Assembly: GCA_017464085.1 (NCBI GenBank)
Contig: JAFUEE010000071.1
Coordinates: forward strand, 1 to 64,000
Direction of reading: 5' to 3'
Origin: Pseudomonadota bacterium
Lineage (GTDB): Bacteria > Myxococcota_A > Bradymonadia > UBA4248
DNA: 64,000 nucleotides
Shown: positions 26,271 to 35,300 of the stretch, piece by piece
Position numbering within the stretch: position 1 is the first letter of the stretch
Layout of the letters: each line of letters starts with the position of its first letter
Position numbers and translations under genes: made by a program
The notes under the pieces: generated by a model
What the model was told of the DNA's origin: nothing
The model's input: only the letters and a program-made list of their open reading frames with translations
The model's database searches: none

Positions 26271-26327
26271 GCGGCGGCGTATGCAATAGCCGCCGCACGC
26301 AGGCCGTATGCGCAAAGCGCATAGGCC
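26271..26327. repeat. Pair of bulged hairpins (G-form)
   Basis: Copy 1 (26271-26296) has outer GCGGCGGC/GCCGCCGC, unpaired G26279 and only TAT/ATA as inner stem, loop GCA. Copy 2 (26302-26327) has outer GGCC/GGCC, unpaired G26306 and inner TATGCGC/GCGCATA with triloop AAA. The rest of the 416-bp gap (26158-26573) holds a possible promoter and no gene. Confidence 0.88.
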
Positions 26328-26532
26328 GCGCCCACAAAACCTATCACTTCATCGCGATTTCAACCCATTTTCGGCAGAATGCCACGCCATAACAACGTAT
26401 CGTTTTTACATCGGGATGGCGTTTCATAAATCCCTCGGCATATCCCCGATCATCAATCTGTTGCAATGCCACATCCTTGAGCCGTGATGCACACAAAAAC
26501 TTATGGAAATAGCTGTCTTTATGAACAATATC

Positions 26533-26541
26533 TGCTATAAT
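26533..26541 (+). promoter_or_regulatory. Extended -10 promoter for the Cys-repeat lipoprotein
   Basis: TGCTATAAT is a perfect extended -10 (TGnTATAAT). It lies 33 bases before the ATG, with the Shine-Dalgarno GAGGAG in between. No good -35 is seen, as expected for extended -10 promoters. Confidence 0.55.
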
Positions 26542-26573
26542 CCTGTATATAACCTCTATCGAGGAGATGTGAT

Positions 26574-28082
26574 ATGAAACCGAGACTGATGCCTTTTATT
26601 TCTTGCTTAACGCTTGTCCTTGCGGGATGCGCGAATGAGCTGGTGCCTACGCTCTACATCGAGGTCCAGCCAGAAGAGACGCCCCTTGACGAACAGCCCG
26701 AAGATCCAAGTGTAGTCATGCCGCCCAACACTCACTGCACCTCAGGCGACCGCCAATGCGCTGACGATCAAGTCTTGGAATGCGCTGACGGCAACTGGGT
26801 ATCAGTCATGCATTGTCATGGGCAGCTCGAATGCGACGGTGATACCATCGAATGCAGAACAGACACGCCGCAATGCTCACAAGACAAGTGCGAAAACGGT
26901 CAGATTTTTCATTGCCTCGATGGCGCTTATGATACAGGTGCCGCCTGCGAATCCGGACAATGCGCAGACAACACGCAATGCGCGCCTTCGTGCACCCAAT
27001 CACAATGCGATTCCGGCATGCTCAGAGAATGTTCCGATCACCGCCTGCTCGCGGCCACGCAATGCCCCTCACATGCATGCAACGCCGAAAAAACAGCCTG
27101 CGAACCGCCATGCACAAATGACCGATGTCGAGACGGCCATATTCAGACCTGCAACAGCGGCATCTACGCCGATGCTATTCCCTGCCAGTCTCATCTTTGC
27201 GCAGACGAAACAGAATGCGCCGCTCCTTGCACACAAAACCTGTGCGCAGACGGAATCATTACTGAATGTGTCCAGGGCGTCATGAACGCCCCAGTCCCAT
27301 GCGCCTCGAAACAATGCGCCAGCGAAACCGCGTGCGTTCCGCCCTGCACCCAGGATATCTGCGCCGATGGCAAACTTCAGGTCTGCAATTCCGGCATTCT
27401 GGCCGCCCCCGTCGACTGCGACATGCACATCTGCCTGGATGAGACACAGTGCAAGCCCCTGGGCGCCGAATGCGCCTCAAATGCCTGCAACGCCGGCACG
27501 CTTGCCATCTGCACAGACGGACATGTATCCGCATCAGGCGCATGCCCCAAGGGCTGCAGCGATTCCAAGCATTGCACAAAACATAAAGAAACGTTCACAA
27601 ACTTTACTTCTAAAACCTCATTCAATCAGTCCTATAAAAGCAAAGATATAAGCGGCATCACCTGGAAAATATCAAACGGAGGCAATACCGGGATGTTTAC
27701 AAGCTCTGTCCGCACCATCGAGGGTATCGGCGTATTCCTCCAATCCGATGCCGTCAAAGGGCACAAAACCTCTGAACCATGCCATCTGGACAAAGGCAAC
27801 TGCACCACGGGCACCCTGACCGCAACCATTCCCAATGGCGTTTCCGAACTCTCCATGCAGGTCATCAAGTCAACAAACTGTCCAAGAACTCAAAATGCCA
27901 TGCACATCCGCCTCTATCTCAATGACAAGCTCTGCCAAGATCTCCATTCACAACAAGGCGAACCCATGAAATGCACATTCAGCACCCAAGGCTCGACCAA
28001 GTTCAAAATAGAATTTGCTGGCAGAATTCCAGGCGTATTCGATAATATCGTTTGGTATGATTATCCGGCAGAAATTAAGTAA
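26574..28082 (+). CDS. Cys-repeat lipoprotein with C-terminal beta-sandwich-like domain
   Basis: 502 residues. Lipobox LAGC is followed by an acidic linker, then about seven tandem modules of roughly 40 residues (about 55-330), each with six Cys in the pattern C-x3-C-x2-G-x4-C-x10-C-x4-C-x5-C, for example CTQNLCADGIITEC and CTQDICADGKLQVC. Residues 335-502 form a Cys-poor domain rich in beta strands (FTSKTSFNQSY, ITWKISNGGNTG, IEGIGVFLQS) resembling carbohydrate-binding or adhesin sandwich domains, by pattern only. The architecture suggests a surface stalk with a binding head. Confidence 0.88.
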   Translation: MKPRLMPFISCLTLVLAGCANELVPTLYIEVQPEETPLDEQPEDPSVVMPPNTHCTSGDRQCADDQVLECADGNWVSVMHCHGQLECDGDTIECRTDTPQCSQDKCENGQIFHCLDGAYDTGAACESGQCADNTQCAPSCTQSQCDSGMLRECSDHRLLAATQCPSHACNAEKTACEPPCTNDRCRDGHIQTCNSGIYADAIPCQSHLCADETECAAPCTQNLCADGIITECVQGVMNAPVPCASKQCASETACVPPCTQDICADGKLQVCNSGILAAPVDCDMHICLDETQCKPLGAECASNACNAGTLAICTDGHVSASGACPKGCSDSKHCTKHKETFTNFTSKTSFNQSYKSKDISGITWKISNGGNTGMFTSSVRTIEGIGVFLQSDAVKGHKTSEPCHLDKGNCTTGTLTATIPNGVSELSMQVIKSTNCPRTQNAMHIRLYLNDKLCQDLHSQQGEPMKCTFSTQGSTKFKIEFAGRIPGVFDNIVWYDYPAEIK

Positions 28083-28090
28083 ATATAAAC

Positions 28091-28119
28091 GAATTTATAA
28101 AAATATTTTTTATAAATTC
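28091..28119. terminator. AT-rich perfect 13-bp hairpin, possible terminator
   Basis: Arms GAATTTATAAAAA (28091-28103) and its complement (28107-28119) have loop TAT. It lies 9 bases after the Cys-repeat lipoprotein stop. The stem is weak in GC, so termination is uncertain. Confidence 0.4.
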
Positions 28120-28274
28120 AAAATACCTCACAGTTTGTTACGACTCAGCCTCTGATGATTTGGCTGAAGAATTAAGGCTTTTACGAACAGGCCACAGGCA
28201 GTCGAGCATGATAAGGCTTCCGCCTTTGATTTCAACTGCATCGCTTGAATGCCGCAAACGAAACCACATCATGA

Positions 28275-28342
28275 GCGACGTATTGCCGCAGGCAATAGGC
28301 GCGAACACATGCGACGCGTATCCCCGCAGGGCATAGCGGCGC
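28275..28342. repeat. Pair of bulged hairpins (G-form)
   Basis: Copy 1 (28275-28302) has inner TATTGCC/GGCAATA (28281-28297), triloop GCA and unpaired G28280. Copy 2 (28311-28342) has inner TATcCCC/GGGcATA with one mismatch and unpaired G28318. Each outer arm contains one A-G mismatch. They lie just upstream of the ArsR-family promoter. Confidence 0.8.
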
Positions 28343-28354
28343 ACAAAAAAACTC

Positions 28355-28407
28355 TTGACCCAGATAATCATCGTGCTAGACTCGCAAATGGTTGAACAAT
28401 TGCTCAA
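28355..28407 (+). promoter_or_regulatory. Promoter and palindromic operator of the ArsR/SmtB gene
   Basis: TTGACC (28355-28360) and TAGACT (28377-28382) have a 16-bp spacer. The near-perfect palindrome TTGAACAATTGCTCAA (28392-28407) follows at the expected transcription start. Its core TGAA-N6-CTCA is close to the TGAA-N6-TTCA operators of ArsR/SmtB repressors, so autorepression relieved by metal is likely. Confidence 0.65.
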
Positions 28408-28429
28408 TCATCACACAATGAGGCAGATC

Positions 28430-28828
28430 ATGACAAAACAAGCAAAGAGCATCGACAAAATAGCGACGGCACCGCGATGCGATTGTGAGATCATCCACGA
28501 AGACAGCGTGCGCGTGGCAAAATCAAATATGCTCGAAGCGCAGACCTACGAAGACCTCGCAAGCCTGCTCAAGCATTTCGGCGACCCCACGCGCGTTCGC
28601 ATCCTCCATGTCCTCGCGAAACAGGAGCTCTGCGTCTGCGACCTCGCTGCCCTTCTCAACCTGACAAAATCCGCCATCTCACATCAGCTCAAAGCGCTCA
28701 GGCTCTCAAAGCTCATACGCTCCCGGAGAGATGGACAGGTCGTATTTTATACGGTCGCGGATGATCATGTCACTCAGATACTCAATATGGCTCTAGACCA
28801 TATCTGCGAGGACGAAAACAGATCCTAA
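28430..28828 (+). CDS. ArsR/SmtB-family metal-responsive repressor (CadC-like)
   Basis: 132 residues from ATG 28430 (GAGGCAG upstream); the open frame back to 28355 overlaps the promoter and operator and is rejected. A Cys-containing N-terminal arm (RCDCEI) precedes a winged helix: FGDPTRVRILHVLAKQELCVCDLAALLN, then recognition helix TKSAISHQLKALRLSKLI and wing RRDGQVVFYTV. CVCD plus the N-terminal Cys matches the CadC type of Cd/Pb/Zn sensor. It is followed by the P-type ATPase it probably controls. Confidence 0.92.
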   Translation: MTKQAKSIDKIATAPRCDCEIIHEDSVRVAKSNMLEAQTYEDLASLLKHFGDPTRVRILHVLAKQELCVCDLAALLNLTKSAISHQLKALRLSKLIRSRRDGQVVFYTVADDHVTQILNMALDHICEDENRS

Positions 28829-28872
28829 TATCCTGCATGATGCACCAGCGACTGCTGATGCGTACCAAACGG

Positions 28873-28919
28873 TTGAGCAATTGAGCAATCTTTACACACA
28901 AAGTTGAATAATTGAGCAA
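28873..28919 (+). promoter_or_regulatory. Two operator-like sites upstream of the metal ATPase
   Basis: TTGAGCAATTGAGCAA (28873-28888) and TTGAATAATTGAGCAA (28904-28919) are 31 bp apart, about three helical turns. They share the half-site ATTGAGCAA with the operator at 28392-28407. They are probably further binding sites for the ArsR-type repressor. Confidence 0.55.
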
Positions 28920-28945
28920 CCTTTAAAAAGATAAAGGCATCCATC

Positions 28946-31033
28946 ATGAACAAAATCCTGTATCTCAGAGGTCTCACCTGCCCAAATTGCGCAGCACGGA
29001 TCGAACATGAACTTCAAAGACTCGACTGGGTCAGAGATGCGCGGATCACCCTGCTCAAAGAAGAGCTCAGCATTGAGCTTGCGGACTCTGAACCTGAAGA
29101 CCTGCAAGCTGTCGTGCAAAAGATCGTCCACACCTTTGAGCCCGATGTCCAGGTCACCGAAACGCCAGCCACGAACGCAGCATCCACCGAAGATGCAAAG
29201 GAAGAGGAATCACAGCTTCCACAGATCATTGCCGGCGCGGTGCTCGCAATGGCAGCCGCCTGCGTCTTCTACCTGCTCCCGGAACGCCATGCCGTCGGCA
29301 TCGCTGGATTCATCCTGGCATATCTCCTGCTCGGCTATGATGTGATCATCAAATCATACAAGACAATCGTGAGCCGCCAGTTCTTTGACGAAAACCTTCT
29401 CATGACTGTCGCCACGCTCGGCGCATTCGCCATCGGCGAATATCCAGAAGCCGTCACCGTCATGCTCCTCTACCAGCTTGGAGAGTGGTTCCAGGACAAA
29501 GCTGTCGAAAAGTCGAAGCGCTCCATCGCAGAGATGCTGGACATCTGCCCGGAAACGGCATGTGTCCTGAAAAATGGCGAATTCGTGCAAGTCTCTGCAG
29601 AAGATGTGAAGATAGGTGACATCATTTTGGTCAAGCCAGGCGAAAAAGTGCCTGTCGACGGCCTTGTCAAAACCGGCGCCTCAAAGCTCGACACGCGTGC
29701 CCTTACTGGCGAATCGGCACCGAGAAGCATTCATCCAGGCGAAACGGCGCTCTCCGGAACAGTCAACATCGAGAGTTCACTGCAGATCGAAGTCACCAAG
29801 GCAAGCGGCGATTCGACGGCGGCCAAAGTCGTCAAGCTCGTGGAGGATGCCGCTGCGCACAAAGCGCCATCCGAAAAGTTCATCACCAAATTTGCCCGCT
29901 ATTACACGCCGGCTGTCGTCATTCTGGCGCTCCTCATCGCCATCGTGCCCGCGCTCATCACCGGCGGATGGGCAGAATGGCTGCGGCGCGCCTGCATATT
30001 TCTCGTCATTTCCTGCCCATGCGCGCTCGTCATCTCTATTCCCCTGAGCTATTTCAGCGGAATAGGTGTCGCCTCCAGACATGGCATACTCGTCAAGGGC
30101 GGCAATCATCTGGAAACGCTCAGCCAGGTGCGCACGTTCGTCTTCGACAAGACCGGCACGCTGACAAAAGGCACGTTTGAAGTGACCCATATCGAACCAG
30201 CCGGCAGCGAAGAAGCGCTGATTCGCGCCGCATATCTCTCCGAACAGAACTCCAACCATCCGATTGCGCAGTCAATCCGCGCCCTGGGCAAAGACATCGC
30301 CCCCGCTCAGCCGGACAGCTTCAGCGAACTGCCAGGCAAAGGCGTTTCCGCAGTCTTCGGCCCCGACACCTATCATGCCGGAAATGCCGCAATGATGCAG
30401 GCCCTCAGAATTTCATACACGCCCTCATCGCAGGAAGGCACAGTCGTCCATGTCGCGCGTAATGAAACGTATCTCGGCTCGCTGACAATTTCCGACGCGC
30501 TCAAGCCTGAAGCCAAGCCTGCACTCGAATCGCTCCGCGCCCTGAACATCAGCAAAACAGCCATCCTGAGCGGCGATGCCAAACCTGTCGTTGCAAGCGT
30601 CGCAAACGCGCTTGATATCGATGCATACGAAGCGGAACTTCTCCCGCAAGACAAAGTCAGCGGCTTCCAGAAACTCCGCCAGTCGCAGAATGCCGGAAAA
30701 ACAGCATACGTCGGAGACGGAATCAATGACGCCCCCGTGCTCGCGCTTGCAGATGTCGGGATTTCCATGGGATCGCTTGGTTCAGATGCTGCCGTCGAAG
30801 CCTCAGACATCGTCCTGATGTCAGACGACCTCTCGCTTCTCCCCAAAGGCATTCAAATCGCACAAAAAACACACCGGATCGTCATACAAAACATCGTCTT
30901 TGCGCTCACGATCAAGGCGCTATTCCTCTTCCTCGGCGCCATAGGCATTGCGAATCTGTGGACAGCAGTCTTCGCAGATGTCGGCGTCATGATACTCGCG
31001 GTACTCAACGCCATGCGCATGCTTAAAAAGTAA
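28946..31033 (+). CDS. P1B-type ATPase exporting Zn/Cd/Pb
   Basis: 695 residues. An N-terminal heavy-metal domain (about 1-70, GLTCPNCAARIE) precedes eight membrane helices. The CPC metal site lies at about 357-359 (ISCPCALVISIP), the phosphorylated Asp at about 400 (DKTGTLTKGT), then the NSNHPIA His-Pro motif and GDGINDAPVLALADVGISMG. CPC and the surrounding sequence place it in the Zn/Cd/Pb (ZntA/CadA) group rather than the copper group. It confers metal resistance by export. It is paired with the ArsR/SmtB regulator and operator-like sites. Confidence 0.95.
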   Translation: MNKILYLRGLTCPNCAARIEHELQRLDWVRDARITLLKEELSIELADSEPEDLQAVVQKIVHTFEPDVQVTETPATNAASTEDAKEEESQLPQIIAGAVLAMAAACVFYLLPERHAVGIAGFILAYLLLGYDVIIKSYKTIVSRQFFDENLLMTVATLGAFAIGEYPEAVTVMLLYQLGEWFQDKAVEKSKRSIAEMLDICPETACVLKNGEFVQVSAEDVKIGDIILVKPGEKVPVDGLVKTGASKLDTRALTGESAPRSIHPGETALSGTVNIESSLQIEVTKASGDSTAAKVVKLVEDAAAHKAPSEKFITKFARYYTPAVVILALLIAIVPALITGGWAEWLRRACIFLVISCPCALVISIPLSYFSGIGVASRHGILVKGGNHLETLSQVRTFVFDKTGTLTKGTFEVTHIEPAGSEEALIRAAYLSEQNSNHPIAQSIRALGKDIAPAQPDSFSELPGKGVSAVFGPDTYHAGNAAMMQALRISYTPSSQEGTVVHVARNETYLGSLTISDALKPEAKPALESLRALNISKTAILSGDAKPVVASVANALDIDAYEAELLPQDKVSGFQKLRQSQNAGKTAYVGDGINDAPVLALADVGISMGSLGSDAAVEASDIVLMSDDLSLLPKGIQIAQKTHRIVIQNIVFALTIKALFLFLGAIGIANLWTAVFADVGVMILAVLNAMRMLKK

Positions 31034-31104
31034 ATGCTTTCCAGCTGATCAAATCACATTTTCGACTTTATAGTTTTTAATATATTGTCTTTATAAATAT
31101 TATT

Positions 31105-31242
31105 GCCGTGCTATTTTGCCACAGACAAAATACGCACGGCTTTCGGCGCTATCGGCAAAGAGATGTTCGTCCAAACGAACATCCCTTTGCCGATACGCGC
31201 CTTTGCGCTCGTCTATGTCACTTCGTTCCATACGCCGAGCGC
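31105..31242. repeat. Three C-form bulged hairpins, one very long
   Basis: 31105-31140: outer GCCGTGC/GCACGGC, inner TATTTTG/CAAAATA, unpaired C31133. 31145-31201: outer GGCGC/GCGCC, inner TATCGGCAAAG/CTTTGCCGATA, then GATGTTCGT/ACGAACATC with a CCAA loop, unpaired C31196. 31205-31242: outer GCGCTCG/CGAGCGC with TATG/CATA inside. They lie between the convergent ATPase and Rpn-like genes. Confidence 0.88.
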
Positions 31243-31249
31243 CTGAATC

Positions 31250-32155
31250 TTATGACATTCCATCAATCATTTTTTTATATAAAGGAAACTCTTCATCAGG
31301 TATCTTCATAACGCTTGCCGCTTGCTCAAAGGAAAGCTTCAGGGCTTGCATCATATTCACGATTCCTTCAGCTTTGCCTTCCGCCTTGCCTTCAGCTTTG
31401 CCTTTAGCCATTCCCTCTTCTTCACCCTCTCGATGCGCGTCCCGGTAGACGCGCTCGTAGTGTTTCACTTCATCATATTCTGTCAGCAACATGGTACCCA
31501 CCTCAAGCTTATGTACAACCAAGAATAGTTTGAGTACAAACGAATCGGGAAGATCATCGATCACAGAATCAACAGCTGTTTTGATATCAGCTATTTTGGC
31601 ACGCTCACGGATTTCCCGGACAATCCAAGCGTATTCCATCAGCGGCTTGCATTTTTCCAGCAGAGCCTGATTCTTCCCATAGTTGATGTCGAGCATTCTG
31701 ACTCTGACTTCGACGTCTGCATCTGCTCCGGGCGGAAATGCATCGCTCAGGCGCAGTACGCTCTCTTCCGCGACTTTGCCCAATCCATTATAGAACACCA
31801 TGAACTTCGGCACAGGCAACGGAATGAGTTTTCTGCCATACTTGTCGAAGTCATTCTTTTCGACATAGGCCTCATACAGATTACCCAGATATTGAAGCTG
31901 CCGCAGAGGCATATTGGGATTATACGAAGACTGCTGTTCATAAAGATTGAGCTCATTGGCAATGATGAACGACACGTCGTTATGCATGCCGAGATAAATC
32001 ACTTCCTTGATCGTCGTGATCTCTATGGCAGACGCGTCCGTATAATGCGAATCATTCACCGCGTTATAGAGGCTGAGCGTCCACTCACGGTTCTCCTCAC
32101 TGCCAAAAATGAAGGTAAACAGCCTGTCTTTGTACTCTCTTACCGCCTGCGCCAT
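31250..32155 (-). CDS. Rpn/PD-(D/E)XK nuclease-family protein
   Basis: 301 residues. It has the features of the recombination-promoting nuclease (Rpn, transposase-like PD-(D/E)XK) family: DRLFTFIFGSEENREWTLSLYNAV, ITTIKEVIYLGMHNDVSFIIANELNLYEQQSSYNPNMPLR (with the E...Q core) and PKFMVFYNG. The C-terminus has a short GKAE repeat (KGKAEGKAEGKAEG) and a helix-rich end, as in gut-bacterial relatives. Family members promote recombination or act in defence; whether this copy is active is unknown. An AGGAG Shine-Dalgarno precedes the ATG. Confidence 0.88.
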   Translation of the reverse strand: MAQAVREYKDRLFTFIFGSEENREWTLSLYNAVNDSHYTDASAIEITTIKEVIYLGMHNDVSFIIANELNLYEQQSSYNPNMPLRQLQYLGNLYEAYVEKNDFDKYGRKLIPLPVPKFMVFYNGLGKVAEESVLRLSDAFPPGADADVEVRVRMLDINYGKNQALLEKCKPLMEYAWIVREIRERAKIADIKTAVDSVIDDLPDSFVLKLFLVVHKLEVGTMLLTEYDEVKHYERVYRDAHREGEEEGMAKGKAEGKAEGKAEGIVNMMQALKLSFEQAASVMKIPDEEFPLYKKMIDGMS

Positions 32156-32294
32156 ATACGCTCCTCTGCCGCAAAATTACACGGCTCAATAAAATTAGCA
32201 TCTGTTTCCGGGTTCGTCAACGTATCCCCCGATTCCAAATACCCCGTAGCCCCATCAAGCGCTCTTCCAGTCCCCCACTTGCACTTCCAATATC

Positions 32295-32322
32295 TTGAAC
32301 CCAATACGCCCCCTGTGATAAA
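32295..32322 (+). promoter_or_regulatory. Possible promoter of the large LRR protein
   Basis: TTGAAC (32295-32300), 16-bp spacer, then TGTGATAAA with an extended TG motif (-10 at 32317-32322). About 60 bases of leader precede the GGAG site and the ATG at 32393. Consensus call by eye. Confidence 0.35.
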
Positions 32323-32392
32323 CTAGTGTGTTTGCAGCTGGCTCCTGTCCAGTCCAGCATGATGGGGTCTATATAATTGGAGTTTTGATATT

Positions 32393-35300
32393 ATGGCAGA
32401 TAAACAATCTCCCTTTTCATCATTTCTAAAAAAATTGGGCGATCCTAAATTCATTCAAGATTTAGGCGATGCCGCCGCAAAAGCCATTGATGCCGCCACA
32501 AAAGCCATAGAAAACGTCACTGAAGCCTTAGATGCATCCGAAGACAAACGCAAAGGCGAAAACCATACGGCAAAGCCTAAACAAGCAAACGCGCAAAATA
32601 TCCAGCCTATTAAGCCCACCAACGAAAAAATCGATAACGGACGTGCCTCATACGTCTCCAATATTACACCGGCTTCACCTCCCCCAAGGCATGCCACTTC
32701 TACGCACAATGCTTCCAAACCTCAGAACCCCATCCACACATCCAAGGCATTCCCTACTTCCTCTAACAAGAACCAGAGCGATGGCTCTAGCATTTCCACA
32801 CAATATGCTCAAAACAATATAAATGACACCGTCTCAGATATTCAGTTCAAATTTCCAGAAAATGCGACTTCCACATCCTGCACCCCGATACTTCTCCCCA
32901 ACGGACTTCATATTCGACAATACCAATGGTACCAGCCTGCCACCTATCCAAACGCATGGGAAGCCCATGAAGGCCGGCCAAGCCAGGATGCCGGATGGCG
33001 CATCTGCGATGTCCTGACAGAAGCTCGGTCTGACCAGCAGACACTCATCATTGATAAGCCTGAACGAATCCTATCTGTTGAAGATAAACACTATGCATTT
33101 CATATCGCACCTTATGCTTTTCTACATGCACCTCATCTCAAATCTATTATTTTCAAGACACACAATACATCCGTTGCTGATCGCGCATTTGCAGGTCACA
33201 AATCACTCAAATCCGTCACTTTTGAACAAAGCGTCTCTCGCATCGGCAAAAAATCATTTTATGCCTGCAGTGCACTCAAGAATGTCATCTTTCAAAAAGA
33301 TATCCGAAACATCGATGAAGAAGCTTTTGCAAACAGCACTCTTAAAGCCATCATATTCAAAAGTGCACTTCTGAATATCAGCGCCCGATGTTTTGCGAAT
33401 TGCAAGCATTTGAAAAACATCTACATTCCAGATTCATGTTCTGCCCTTGGGAACGGATGTTTCGAGAACTGCACGACCTTGAAATATGCTACGCTTCCTC
33501 GATATCTTCGCATCATACCCGATAGAATCTTTGCTGGCTGTTACGCCCTGGAAGAAATCCAATGGCCTAACAGAAAAGTTTATGAAGGCCAGGAATACCC
33601 TCGCATCGGTAAAGACATTCTAGCAGACCACGAGCCCATGCCTGACAAGGTCAGGAATAATCGTGCACTTCGAGAACAATGGTTTCCAAGCACGCATTTT
33701 GAACTGATCAATGCCACAATGAAAAGAATTGAGAACTATAAAAACACATCTTTCCAAAACTATATTCAGATTATCATCGAAAAACGCAGATGGCATAATC
33801 GCCCCAAAACGCACAACAGGCCATCCAAACACCAGCCTGCATTTACCTTTACAACACCGCCTCAATACGAGATTACTTTCCCACACAAGCTTATCACGCA
33901 CACATTCCAAAGCCACAAATTCACTGCGCCCATACCAAACCAAGATAATTCATCATCAACGGCACAAACACCCTCCCAAATTCAGAATGATTTCTCAGAA
34001 ATCACAGGCCCAGTCCTCAAAGCGATCACCAATGCTTTCCAGAACCTCAAAACCAATGTGATCACCCAATCTCATTCGCTTCTGGACAATCTCAAAAATG
34101 CGTCAGCGCTCTCCTCTGAGTCAGGATTTCAGTTCACCCAGGGCAACTACGGCGTTAAGATTATCAGTTATAAGGGGTCTCAAAAAAGAATCGTCATTCC
34201 CGATGGCATCAAAGATATCGGAGCGAACGCTTTTCAAAATAATCAGACCATAGAAGAAGTTATTTTGCCCAATTCCGTGTGGAATATCGGTCAAGCGGCT
34301 TTCAAAAATTGCAAGTCACTCAAACACGTCAGCCTTCCAAATAATGAATATTTCGTCACAACGCCCTCAGAACTGTTCAAAGGCTGCACATCGCTGACGA
34401 CAATCATCTGGAATCCCAAGTTTAAGCTTATTCGGAGAGACAGCATCGAGGATTGCCCTCTGTCTGGAAAATCACTGCAATTCCTACAAAGCAAATACGC
34501 CTATTCGAGCAAGCGAAACGCATACATCTTGCCCCAAATTGCTAAATCAGACGAATTCAGCGGCACATTCACAGATGATGATCAAAAGGCCCCATTCCCG
34601 TCAGAGCGTAATGATCGCCCACAGACCGCCCAAAGCGAACAACAGCTTGATATCATGAGTAAATTCGTGTCCGCTTTTAAGGATTCATTTAGCTCCCCAC
34701 CGGATATTAAATCGCTCAAAGCAACATTCGATTTCAATCTTCCTCATTTTGGGAAATCATCCGACAGAGAAAAGCTCAACTCGAACCATCCCAACACGAC
34801 CTGGGACAGCGATTTATATGTTCAGAACAATGTCCTTGTCGGTCTCAAAGAAAACCTAACCGAACTCATTATTCCTGAATATATTAATGAAGTAGAACCC
34901 AATGCCTTCAATCTTGGCACAAAGCTCAGAAGCATCACATTTAAGGGAAAAATTAACACCATCGGAGAAAATGCATTCTGCGGTCTCGACAACCTTCAAT
35001 CGGTCATCTTTGAAGACGATGTTCAATCCATCGAAAGCTGTGCCTTCAAAGGCTGCTCAAAGCTTGAAAACGTCATTTTTAAAAAAGACCTGATTGATTT
35101 GTGGAACAACTGTTTTGAAGACTGCCGGTCGCTTAAAGAAATTGTTATTCCAGATTCATGCGAGATTATTGGCGAAAATTGTTTTGCTTATTGTATATCG
35201 CTCAGGCAAGTACATCTTCCTGCAAACCTCAAATGCCTCAGCTCAGGCACATTCAACTTCTGCTTGTCATTGGAAAGTCTCGACTGGCCAGCCACGCGCA

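Noticed and set aside
32372-32377. TATAAT close to the start of the large LRR gene as its promoter
   Set aside because: Transcription would begin about 10 bases before the ATG and exclude the GGAG site at 32379-32382. The site at 32295-32322 is preferred.
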